From the NCBI RefSeq assembly GCF_000192475.1, contig NZ_AEYW01000024.1, forward strand, positions 1-64,000: a DNA stretch of 64,000 bases, given 5' to 3'. The notes under the pieces are model-generated. The model saw only the letters and a list, made by a program, of their open reading frames with translations. It ran no database searches and was not told the origin of the DNA. The position numbers were made by a program, and so were the translations under genes. This stretch comes from Ruegeria conchae (lineage in GTDB: Bacteria > Pseudomonadota > Alphaproteobacteria > Rhodobacterales > Rhodobacteraceae). Below are positions 57,201 to 64,000 of this stretch, one piece after another (positions within the stretch are counted from its first letter, which is position 1; every line of letters starts with the position of its first letter).

Positions 57201-57819
57201 GGGCGCGGATGTTGCCATGGGTGATTTCAGCAAGCTGTTTGGCCCGCAAGGTTTGATTGATACGTTCTTCAACGAAAACCTCGCGAAGCATGTGGATATG
57301 CGTACCCGGCCGTGGTCTTGGAAAACCAGTGTAAATGAGGCCGATCTGGGGATCAGTCAGGCAGTACTGACCCAGTTTCAGAATGCAGCCGAGATCCGAG
57401 AAGCGTTTTTTGCAGCTGGCCCCCAGCCGCGAATACAGTTTCAGATCATGCCCGAAGCGCTGGACCCCAAGGCCAAGGGCGTGAAGCTGGAGATTGACGG
57501 TCAGACGCTGGAGTTCCGTCATCGTGGCGGGCTACCGTCACCGATGGCCATTGCCTGGCCGGGTCAGGTTGGGCTGGCGCGCGTTAGCTTTGAACCGGAA
57601 AAACGCAACATTGAAAGCGTCTTGTCCAAGGACGGACCGTGGGCCTGGTTCCGCTTACTTGACGCAGCCGAGGTGCGGCGCACAAACGTGTCAGACCGCA
57701 AGAAGGTAATCTTCAACGTTGGCGGTCGCATCGCGATTTTCCAGCTGCAATCAGGATCGGTCATCAACCCCTTTGCCTTGCCGGCGCTGCAGAAATTCAG
57801 CTGCCCCAAGTCTTTCTGA
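54247..57819 (+). CDS. tssM: T6SS membrane protein TssM (IcmF)
   Basis: A 1190-residue IcmF/TssM protein with two N-terminal membrane helices, a cytoplasmic NTPase with Walker A GPPGAGKT at 132-139 and a Walker B-like NAVLIDTAGRYT, a third membrane helix near 440-460, and a large periplasmic part ending in the TssM C-terminal beta domain. The Walker A is intact, as in Agrobacterium, where ATP use by TssM has been reported. Its stop overlaps the tagF start by one base. Confidence 0.95.
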   Translation: MIVLRFLKFVFLSIYTVLFFTATALSLSLYFFGPLIGSDEWRPLDGVAARLIWCGVIFAIFLAIALTVFFVRSRREKNLTEEITEAVSDGGDMIDSEISELRGKLKTAMAALRKSKNGRRHLNELPWYVMIGPPGAGKTTAIVNSGLNFPLADEMGKTAIGGVGGTRNCDWWFTENAVLIDTAGRYTTQESDAEVDNAAWIGFLGLLKKYRKRQPINGAMIAISLSDLSLQDEITQKEHAKAVRRRLEELREKLGVRFPVYILFTKADLIAGFAEFYDNLGKEDREQVWGFTLPLDKSRSEQSPVVAFDEEFALLLGRLNAQSLERMQTETDPQRRALVAGFPMQVASFRKVAHEFLTEVFQDSRYQHRHMLRGVYFTSGTQEGTPIDRLMLGMARTFGIGRQAIGTGQGSGRSYFLTRLFDQVIFREAGLVSADDKVERRYRITKWVSVAATVMAAVTVGALLVRSFSGNSELIAEAQEGVSAYQAAAATLPPSPVGDTDLVPVVQALNTLRDLPANPTLSDPDPETRLTYGLYQGDVIGTQAAQTYRAALNQRFLPRLLLRLEEQMSANINNPDVLYEALKVYLMLGLQGPMNPNLVNEWMNIDWTVSFPGPSREEFRADLNDHLEALLSQPMQAVALNGPMVEQIQGILSELPLAQRVYNGIISSPTATALPEWRITEVGGPAVGRVLVRSSGKPLNDGIEGIFTYKGFNDVFLGEAVGVAKRVQKESWVLGPRGEAEQTELALAALSRDVLDLYYNDYIARYDAMLGDIDIVPMESLSHAVEVTNVLSGPTSPIVNILNSISDETKLTESRSALPNTDALNEGLSNAASLEVQSATSVQTQILLEALAKSSGATSSEPVQEPGQYVEDRFSWLHQLVEQQQGQPSQLDLLMGSLTGVYQELNKMSFSGVTGAESGQALQQFQQEAARIPGPMERWALQIIDGSSGITSDSTRASINARWQANVLPFCEQVVTDRYPFNRRSGADVAMGDFSKLFGPQGLIDTFFNENLAKHVDMRTRPWSWKTSVNEADLGISQAVLTQFQNAAEIREAFFAAGPQPRIQFQIMPEALDPKAKGVKLEIDGQTLEFRHRGGLPSPMAIAWPGQVGLARVSFEPEKRNIESVLSKDGPWAWFRLLDAAEVRRTNVSDRKKVIFNVGGRIAIFQLQSGSVINPFALPALQKFSCPKSF

Positions 57820-58505
57820 TGCCGAAGGCTGGATTTGGCGCATTCGGGAAGATGCCCTCGGTCGGAGATTTCTTTCGACTCGGGGTAGCACCCGAGTTTG
57901 TCCAGCCCTGGGACACCTGGATACAGCACAGCATGCTTGCCGCGTCCGAGTCGCTGGGGCCTGCTTGGGATTCGCATTACATGTCGGCCCCTATCTGGCG
58001 CTTCTGCCTTGCCCCAGGCTTGGCAGGTCCGCAGAAAATGCTGGGCGTTCTTATGCCTTCCGTGGACAGAGTAGGGCGACGCTTTCCCCTGACATTGGTT
58101 GCAGCGATTTCGAACGAGGGTTCTGCTATTCTATCTCATTTTCGGGCTGCGGAGATTTACGGTCAGCTCGAAGATCTCGCATTGGCTGCGCTCGAGGACG
58201 ACATGACCCGTGACAAGTTGGCTAAGGAGCTTGAGGCTCTGATCGTTCCAGTGCAGGAGCCAACAGCCCCGGTTCGTGCACAAGGCAACACCTTGGTACT
58301 GACGCGCGGAGAAGTATCCGACGGCCTGCTGCCCGATCTTGCTTCGGGATTAGTATCTGATCGTTTTCGGATGCCAACAATTTGGAGCACTGAAATCGGT
58401 GGTGTGCCTCGAATGATGGTCTGCGAAGGTTTACCGGAAGGGGCAAACATGCGAGGTTTGTTCAACCTTCACGCTGCAGTCTGGACCGAGGCAAGGCCAA
58501 TATGA
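57819..58505 (+). CDS. tagF: T6SS regulator TagF
   Basis: A 228-residue TagF (DUF2094) protein with FGAFGKMPSVGDFFRLGVAPEFVQPWDTWIQ and LMPSVDRVGRRFPLTLVA. TagF is known to repress T6SS firing post-translationally, through Fha in some systems. It overlaps tssM at its start and pppA by 4 bases at its end, so TagF and the phosphatase are co-translated. Confidence 0.92.
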   Translation: MPKAGFGAFGKMPSVGDFFRLGVAPEFVQPWDTWIQHSMLAASESLGPAWDSHYMSAPIWRFCLAPGLAGPQKMLGVLMPSVDRVGRRFPLTLVAAISNEGSAILSHFRAAEIYGQLEDLALAALEDDMTRDKLAKELEALIVPVQEPTAPVRAQGNTLVLTRGEVSDGLLPDLASGLVSDRFRMPTIWSTEIGGVPRMMVCEGLPEGANMRGLFNLHAAVWTEARPI

Positions 58506-59224
58506 ATTCAAGTCACCGCGTTCGGTACAGCGCCCGCAGCCATGTTGGCCTCAAGCGTAAGCTCAATGAAGATGCGGTGCTTGCACTGCCCGAAGAAAAC
58601 TTGTGGCTGGTTGCGGATGGGATGGGCGGTCACGAGGCGGGTGATTACGCCAGTCGGCTTGTTGCGGATATGGTTGCGGCCATCCCCCCGGGTCTGCCAC
58701 CATCAGACCGGATGGTCACATTGCGCGATGTGCTTCGGCAGGCCCATGCGGCGATCCGCACCGAGGCCGAGGCACGCGGTGGCGGAACCATCGGCACGAC
58801 TGTTGCCTGCATGATGTTGGCAAATGGCCATTTTGTTGGGTTGTGGGCCGGAGACAGCCGAATTTATTTGTTGCGGAACAATCAAATTCAGATGCTGACC
58901 ACCGACCATTCCGTGGTCGCTGATCTCGTTTTAGCCGGTCAGATGAGCTGGGACGAGGCTGAGCAACACCCTCAATCCAACGCCATCAACCGTGCGGTGG
59001 GAGTTGGGGATGAGCTGGAATTGGACAAGATCCGTGGCGAAGTTCAACCGGGGGACCGGTTCCTGATATGCTCGGACGGATTAAGCAAATATGCTACTTT
59101 TCCGATGCTCGAAAAAGCACTGTCCGAAATGCCGATTGAGACAGTGGCAGATCAGTTGATCCAAATCGCTCTGGATGGGGGTGGCGCAGATAATATCTCG
59201 GTGATTGTTGTCGACATTCCCTGA
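58502..59224 (+). CDS. pppA: T6SS PP2C-type phosphatase PppA
   Basis: A 240-residue PPM phosphatase with the metal-binding motifs: VADGMGGHEAGDYAS, GDSRIYLLR, ICSDGLSKY and DNISVIVV. It reverses PpkA phosphorylation and switches the T6SS off. It is the last gene of the plus-strand operon and converges with ppkA. Confidence 0.94.
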   Translation: MNSSHRVRYSARSHVGLKRKLNEDAVLALPEENLWLVADGMGGHEAGDYASRLVADMVAAIPPGLPPSDRMVTLRDVLRQAHAAIRTEAEARGGGTIGTTVACMMLANGHFVGLWAGDSRIYLLRNNQIQMLTTDHSVVADLVLAGQMSWDEAEQHPQSNAINRAVGVGDELELDKIRGEVQPGDRFLICSDGLSKYATFPMLEKALSEMPIETVADQLIQIALDGGGADNISVIVVDIP

Positions 59225-59244
59225 AGGCAAATGATGCCTTCAGG
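59220..59244. terminator. Hairpin between convergent pppA and ppkA
   Basis: CCTGAAGGCA (59220-59229) and TGCCTTCAGG (59235-59244) form a perfect 10-bp stem with a 5-base loop, overlapping the pppA stop codon. No T-run follows on the plus strand, so efficiency is uncertain. Confidence 0.5.
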
Positions 59245-59282
59245 CGTCGCTAATGACCAATGGCTTGCAGTTCGAGGCCAGG

Positions 59283-61484
59283 TTATTGTTCCAGGGTAGT
59301 CAGAATACGGCTGTCCAGCGACAGGATCTGCGTATCGACGTTGCGATCTTGCTCGCGCAGCGCTTCGGCATATCCTGCTGCGGATTCGGTTGTTGGTCGC
59401 AGGGTGTCGAATAACTGTTTGTCACTATGCAACACGATGACTTTGCTTTTGCCCAAGGTGGAATCGTCAACCTCGAATGCAATGCCTCCGTTTTCCTGGC
59501 TCTCTGGTATCGAATAAGCAACGCGTACTGACATGGGTCCTGTTTGGCCTTCCCTTAAGGCCGGAATGCCGTTTTCCTGGCGCGTCACATTGGGCAGCAG
59601 GTGGAATACGTTTCCTGAGACATCAAGAACTGAAACAGACAGAAATCCGTCCTGCGCATCATCTGGCAGTTTGACGTCGATCACCGGGTTCTGGCCGACG
59701 ATAAAATCACCATTGGGATTTGGCGCGTTACCCTGTTCACCATTATAGAATGCGATCGAAATATCGCTTGTCGGTGCAGTTGGAAGATAGTTCTCGATCA
59801 GACACAGGGTAGGATTCAAGAGCGCAATCTGATCCAAATCCACGGGTCGCGTGCCAACAAGCGCCGTCAAAGCGGTTTCAAGCCCGATTAAGCTGTCCTG
59901 AGACGCCAGTGTGCCGCTCACCCGAACCGGGGTTTCAAGCCCGTATCCGGTTGTGGGCGGGTCAACCAATTGCAACGTGCCACAATCGGCCAAGCCTGCC
60001 AAAATTGGTCTGATCTCTGCTGCTGTAACGAATAGAGGTTCAAGTTCCAGATCAACTGTTCCCTGCAGCCCAGCAGGTAATCCTGCGGAAAAAAGCTGCT
60101 CCAACTCTGTGTGCAGGGCCTTGTTCGTGGTCTGTCCGGTCAACTGGGCGTCATTGCCGTTCACGACCAGACGCCATTCTTCCAGATCCATCACCGCATC
60201 TACGACATCGCTGACGGCGCTTCCCCAGGTTTCTGAAATGTCGCCCGATGCTAATGTCAAATCGACCGTACCGCCATCTCCGGTAATCTCGCGTGTCATA
60301 GCATCCCGAGTTTCTTCCGATGGCACGAACCCGACCGCACGGGGGGGCTGCCCATCGCGTTTGTCCGCTACCAATGTGTAGGGCGCGACGACGGGGTATG
60401 ACGGGCCCAACAGACCATCGAAGGTGCCGCTTAGATAGCCGCCAATTCCGGCCCCGCCGACGATAACAACGCCCAAAGTGGCCATAAGTCCTGTCCGCGA
60501 CTTTTTTGCGGTTGCAGGCTGAGAGGGCTTCGGTGTCCGCACTTCCTGAGTAGGCGTGGATTCAGGCGCGGCCATCGCAGGTGCGGGAGCGCTACTTTTT
60601 GGAACAATTATAGTGGCATCTTCATCAGTGTCAGGGATTGCCCTATCAACTGGTTCTGATCGTGCAGAGGCAAGCGCCCTTAGTACATCACCGGCCGATT
60701 GAAATCGGTCATTTGGATCCGGGGCGGTCATCTTGTCGAGAATGAATTTCAGTGGTTCGGGCACATTTGTTGTGTCCAGGGGCTCTTTCTTGCTTTCGAC
60801 AACCTCCAGCAGGTTGCGCCCTGAGTTTGCTTTTTCGCCCCGGAAGTTTGCAAGTAGCAACGCGCCCAAAGAGTAGATATCTGTGCGTTGATCGGTTTTA
60901 CCCGACAACTGCTCGGGCGCTGCATAGGCATATTTACCGGCAAATTCACCACCCACGATGGTCTCCGCGCCAGGATTGGTATCCTTGGCAATACCGAAAT
61001 CGATAATCACCGCCTGTGCAGGATCGCCGTCACGTAGGATGATATTATCCGGGCTCAGATCGCGATGGACGATATTGCGGGCATGGGCGGCCTCCAATCC
61101 CTCGCACACCCGTTTGCACACAGTGAGAATTTCAGGCGCAGACATCGGACCCTCGGCCAGCTTCCGGTCCAGTCCGGGTCCGTCAACGTAATCCATAACC
61201 AGATAGACATGTCCGTCGGCGGTGCGGTTGTTTTCAGAATACCGCACAACCGCGTCGTGGCGGATGTCGCGAATTTCTTCTTCTCGGGTCAGAAGGACAA
61301 GATAATCGTCGTTACTGGAGAATTCGGCCTTCAATACCTTCAGTGCGGCAAGGCGCCCCGAAATCTCGGAGCGTGCCCGGTAAACGTCTGATGTTCCACC
61401 CCGCCCAAGGATCGCTTCGATCCGATAGGTATTGTTCACCAGATCGCCCGGCTGAAACAGGTCGCCTGTGCGGGATTCAGTCAT
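59283..61484 (-). CDS. ppkA: T6SS Ser/Thr kinase PpkA with periplasmic C-terminal domain
   Basis: A 733-residue protein. Residues 20-275 are a Hanks-type kinase with complete catalytic set: Gly loop LGRGGTSDVY, Lys49, HRDLSPDN (Asp142) and DFG (162-164). A Thr-containing linker (TDEDATIIVP) may be autophosphorylated and bound by Fha. The membrane helix is 332-353. The periplasmic part has BON/CsgG-like repeats (CGTLQLVDPP, VRVSGTLAS) and a C-terminal beta domain (ISIAFYNGEQGN, DGFLSVSVLDVSGNVFHLLPN) similar to the TonB-like protein at 26058. It phosphorylates T6SS components to activate secretion. Confidence 0.92.
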   Translation of the reverse strand: MTESRTGDLFQPGDLVNNTYRIEAILGRGGTSDVYRARSEISGRLAALKVLKAEFSSNDDYLVLLTREEEIRDIRHDAVVRYSENNRTADGHVYLVMDYVDGPGLDRKLAEGPMSAPEILTVCKRVCEGLEAAHARNIVHRDLSPDNIILRDGDPAQAVIIDFGIAKDTNPGAETIVGGEFAGKYAYAAPEQLSGKTDQRTDIYSLGALLLANFRGEKANSGRNLLEVVESKKEPLDTTNVPEPLKFILDKMTAPDPNDRFQSAGDVLRALASARSEPVDRAIPDTDEDATIIVPKSSAPAPAMAAPESTPTQEVRTPKPSQPATAKKSRTGLMATLGVVIVGGAGIGGYLSGTFDGLLGPSYPVVAPYTLVADKRDGQPPRAVGFVPSEETRDAMTREITGDGGTVDLTLASGDISETWGSAVSDVVDAVMDLEEWRLVVNGNDAQLTGQTTNKALHTELEQLFSAGLPAGLQGTVDLELEPLFVTAAEIRPILAGLADCGTLQLVDPPTTGYGLETPVRVSGTLASQDSLIGLETALTALVGTRPVDLDQIALLNPTLCLIENYLPTAPTSDISIAFYNGEQGNAPNPNGDFIVGQNPVIDVKLPDDAQDGFLSVSVLDVSGNVFHLLPNVTRQENGIPALREGQTGPMSVRVAYSIPESQENGGIAFEVDDSTLGKSKVIVLHSDKQLFDTLRPTTESAAGYAEALREQDRNVDTQILSLDSRILTTLEQ

Positions 61485-61522
61485 GCCGCCCTCGAATTTA
61501 GTTGTTATCAGAGGAGACTAAA

Positions 61523-62098
61523 TCAGCCGAGAGCCTGAAATTCAACGCGGCGATTTTCATCTGCACGCGGGTTATCCTTATTCAGAGGTTGTGCTTCACC
61601 GACGCCGAGCACTTCCAGGCGTTGGTCCGAGATGCCGCAATCGCTGACAAGAAAGCGTTTGACCTCTTTTGCACGCAACAGAGACAGGTTTTGATTGTAT
61701 TCCGCAGATCCTGCGCTGTCGGTGTGTCCGATAATCTGAAAGACATTCACGTCGACGTTCTTCATCGCCTGACAGAGCGAGGCCAATTTCGGTTTTTCAT
61801 CGTCCCGCAGTGCGGCCGAGGCGAAATCGAAACGAACTTGAATGTTGACCTGATCTTCCGTTGCGACGGGTTGATACTCGGCGGGCGCTGCTGCAACAGT
61901 GGTTTCAGCGGTGTCTTGTGTAGTTTCGGTGCCGGAATTTGAGGGCACGATCACGAGTCCGCGTGTTTTTTGTTTGTTGAATGCGTCGGTGATTTCGTCG
62001 GCTGTCAGCTCATTTGACTGCGCCAGTGCAAATTGTGTCGCACATACAACCACAAAAGCCGAAGCCCCGATAGTTTTCATCGATGAAAATGCAGGCAT
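61523..62098 (-). CDS. OmpA-family periplasmic protein
   Basis: A 191-residue protein with a signal peptide (cleavage after AL-AQ) and a C-terminal OmpA/MotB-type peptidoglycan-binding domain (VFQIIGHTDSAGSAEYNQNLSLLRAKEV, VGEAQPL). The start at 62098 follows an AAGGA site; an ATG 6 codons further in (62080) is also possible. It lies just upstream of ppkA on the same strand, so it probably acts at the envelope with the T6SS membrane complex. Confidence 0.88.
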   Translation of the reverse strand: MPAFSSMKTIGASAFVVVCATQFALAQSNELTADEITDAFNKQKTRGLVIVPSNSGTETTQDTAETTVAAAPAEYQPVATEDQVNIQVRFDFASAALRDDEKPKLASLCQAMKNVDVNVFQIIGHTDSAGSAEYNQNLSLLRAKEVKRFLVSDCGISDQRLEVLGVGEAQPLNKDNPRADENRRVEFQALG

Positions 62099-62264
62099 TA
62101 CTGATGTCCTTCCATATTTGAGACAAAGAGTACCCCTGCCTCTGAGCAGCGACAATGAAGAAAGTCACATATGAGATTAACAATTTCGGGCAAAGACGTG
62201 ACATCCTGTCCGTCGACTTCTAGGTTGATGCACAAAGGCAGTGAGACACAGGAAAACACAGCAG

Positions 62265-63104
62265 ATGCGCACCGTTCCAGCGATAATCCTTGGTGTGGCG
62301 ATAATCCTTGCCCCGATCATCTGGTATGTCTTCCCTATAATAGTCCCTATTGAAAGTGATTTTGAGGGGCCCGCAATCGACTCAGGCGCCCGGATCGAGA
62401 TTGAAATGCTGAGCCAGCAAGTCGAAGACATGCGCAATCAGATTGAGCAGTTATCTCTGGAAATCTCCCGATCGCAAAGCGGTGGACCTTTGTTGCAACA
62501 AGGTGCCGACGGTTCCGATGATTATGGCTATGACAGCACCACACCAAACGACATCATCGATGCCTATGCTCAGGTTGTTCTGATTGCCAATCGTAAAAAG
62601 GTGAATCAGCAACTTCAGCTGGCAAATTCAACATTCTTGAAAGAGACGTTTGGTCTGCCGCGCGAGGACTTAACAGACAGTTGCCAGTCAATGACTAATC
62701 CGCGTCTGGAAAGTCTGCTGATCCTTGAAGAAGTGGGGCCTGTTCGTGTGCGGATGCTGAAACCTGCAATCGATTCCCTGCGCACTGTATTCGACAATAT
62801 CCGACGGACCGATCCTGATTTGTTTGCCCGTATTAATACGGCAGGGTCTTTGTGTGTCCGCCGAATTCGAGGAGCGACATCCTCAGCCTCGGCGCATGCT
62901 TATGGACTTGCTGTTGATCTTAACATCGACGGTGTGCTGGACACTTTGGGCGATGGAAAAACTCAACTTGGCCTCACTATCCTTGCCGATTTTTTCCGCC
63001 AGGAAGGCTGGGTCTGGGGGGCTGCATGGGGGCGCGAGGATTCCATGCATTTCGAAGTCAGTCGAGACAAGATAGAAGAGTGGCTGGAACAAGGTCTGCT
63101 GTAG
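62265..63104 (+). CDS. Membrane-anchored M15-type (D-Ala-D-Ala carboxypeptidase-like) peptidase
   Basis: A protein of about 279 residues. An N-terminal membrane helix (IILGVAIILAPIIWYVFPIIV) is followed by a coiled-coil stretch (EMLSQQVEDMRNQIEQLSLEI) and a C-terminal zinc peptidase domain with the M15 pattern SAHAYGLAVDLNI (His and Asp ligands) and MHFEVS (His). The ATG at 62265 is preferred; a GTG 8 codons upstream is possible. It should face the periplasm and may cut peptidoglycan stem peptides to help envelope-spanning T6SS assembly. It could equally be an unrelated cell-wall enzyme, since it is divergent from the OmpA/ppkA pair. Confidence 0.8.
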   Translation: MRTVPAIILGVAIILAPIIWYVFPIIVPIESDFEGPAIDSGARIEIEMLSQQVEDMRNQIEQLSLEISRSQSGGPLLQQGADGSDDYGYDSTTPNDIIDAYAQVVLIANRKKVNQQLQLANSTFLKETFGLPREDLTDSCQSMTNPRLESLLILEEVGPVRVRMLKPAIDSLRTVFDNIRRTDPDLFARINTAGSLCVRRIRGATSSASAHAYGLAVDLNIDGVLDTLGDGKTQLGLTILADFFRQEGWVWGAAWGREDSMHFEVSRDKIEEWLEQGLL

Positions 63105-63265
63105 TTGCGCGTTATGTGAAGTTGGACACGGACTTCAAAGCCACTAAACGTGATACCCAGAACAGTAATTCCAACGAGTTTTCGTAAATGGTAAATACAA
63201 TCTTGCTTTGGCGTATACGCTGGGTTTTTCTGAGTACTGTTTCTCGCCTTCACCAAAGGTCACCA

Positions 63266-64000
63266 ATGTCGAAGCTACTGCCTAGGAAGTTTCAGCGCCT
63301 CCAAAATATCAGTGTGATATTTTCACTTGCCGCCGGCAGCTTGAACATTCTTGCGGATAGCGCCTGGGCGCAAAGCGCGTCCAACATTGCGCCTTCGACG
63401 TTTCAGCCACAAAATCAGCAAAGCACTGGGCCAGTGACTGTGGCGCGGGATCCGGGTGCTCCGATCCCGGAGGGCGCGGACCGGTTATTCGTGACGGTTG
63501 GGCGGGTCGATATCGAAGGTGCTCTGCCACAGATGGAGAGTGCAAATACCGCCTTTGTTGAGCGGTTGTCGGGCAAGCGCGTCGCGGCGTCTGAAATCTT
63601 TGCGGCGACCAACCGTCTGGAAAGTGCGTACGCCAATGCCGGGTTTGTCCTAAGTCGTGTGGTTTTGCCGCAGCAGACTCTGCGCGACGGTGGAACCCTT
63701 CGCATTGTTGTGGTTGATGGGTTTGTCGAGCGTATCGATGCCCGGAAGGTTCCCGAACAAGTTCGCGACCGGGTGGTGGCGATCACTGAACCACTGATCG
63801 GCAAACGCGGTATCAGGCTGCAAGAGATTGAGCGGGCACTATTGCTAGCAGGTGATACATTTGGAGTTCGGCTGGCATCGACCCTATCAGCTGGGGACGC
63901 CAATGGCGGAACGATTCTAACACTGGACGGAGAATTCAAAGAAATTACCGGCTCATTTGGGTTCGACAACACGTTATCGGATGAGCTTGGTCCCGTGAAC
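63266..64000 (+). CDS. Two-partner secretion outer-membrane transporter (TpsB/ShlB type), N-terminal part
   Basis: The 245 visible codons start at an ATG at 63266 with an AAAGG site. They encode a signal peptide (cleaved after SAWA), a Gln/Pro-rich stretch, a POTRA domain (VGRVDIEGALPQME, FAATNRLESAYANAGFVLSRVVLP, LRIVVVDGFVERI) and the beginning of the barrel (GSFGFDNTLSDELG). This is the ShlB/FhaC/HecB family, which exports a large TpsA protein. The gene continues past the right edge; the TpsA partner would be expected there. Confidence 0.85.
   Translation, partial: MSKLLPRKFQRLQNISVIFSLAAGSLNILADSAWAQSASNIAPSTFQPQNQQSTGPVTVARDPGAPIPEGADRLFVTVGRVDIEGALPQMESANTAFVERLSGKRVAASEIFAATNRLESAYANAGFVLSRVVLPQQTLRDGGTLRIVVVDGFVERIDARKVPEQVRDRVVAITEPLIGKRGIRLQEIERALLLAGDTFGVRLASTLSAGDANGGTILTLDGEFKEITGSFGFDNTLSDELGPVN

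Overview
The window looks like a chromosomal segment from a marine alphaproteobacterium of the Roseobacter group (Rhodobacterales). The grounds are a moderately GC-rich sequence, serine-cycle genes of alphaproteobacterial type, an imp-type type VI secretion (T6SS) locus with TagJ, Fha, PpkA and PppA but no recognisable TssJ, and a bacterial voltage-gated sodium channel of the NavMs/NavAb type, a family known from this group. The species is inferred, not shown.

Left part (1-7963): a minus-strand operon for one-carbon/glyoxylate assimilation through the serine cycle. The order of transcription is serine-glyoxylate aminotransferase, malate-CoA ligase (two subunits), hydroxypyruvate/glycerate dehydrogenase, PEP carboxylase and serine hydroxymethyltransferase (cut by the window edge). 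A divergent LuxR/NarL-type regulator with a degenerate receiver domain sits upstream of it.

Middle left (8026-23129): accessory DNA. It holds a hipA-like kinase gene cut exactly by an IS6-family element whose transposase has an in-frame stop, and a second IS6 scrap near 22.9 kb. It also holds two class III nucleotide cyclases of different architecture, one followed by a DUF4242-type small protein and a berberine-bridge-type FAD oxidoreductase. A stress-type minus-strand run carries DUF2461, TfoX-N, MAPEG, VOC, an ECF42-like sigma factor and a YCII/DGPF protein, preceded by a frameshifted VOC gene. A LysR regulator closes the region.

Right part (23130-62098): a large T6SS locus. On the minus strand lie a caspase-like Sel1 protein, a Gly-rich lipoprotein, a TonB-like fusion, two ExbD, one ExbB and a periplasmic protein. 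Divergent from these, the plus strand carries tssA-tssB-tssC-hcp-tagJ-tssE-tssF-tssG-clpV, three unusual genes, vgrG, a small protein, PAAR, fha, tssK, tssL, tssM, tagF and pppA. The kinase ppkA and an OmpA-type protein converge from the far end. PpkA/PppA/Fha suggest control by threonine phosphorylation.

The most unusual part is the block between clpV and vgrG (40545-46800). It encodes a Lys-rich helical protein (about 71 Lys in 411 residues), a BacNav sodium channel with the TLESWSM filter, and a 1368-residue protein in which a second TssB is joined by a roughly 600-residue Asp/Glu/Ser repeat linker to a TssB/TssC-like unit and an acidic tail. I regard this as the best candidate for an undescribed system: an ion-channel-linked or sheath-modifying T6SS module.

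The right edge carries an M15-type peptidase with an N-terminal membrane anchor and the start of a two-partner-secretion (ShlB/FhaC-type) outer-membrane transporter. I saw no tRNA, rRNA or CRISPR array.
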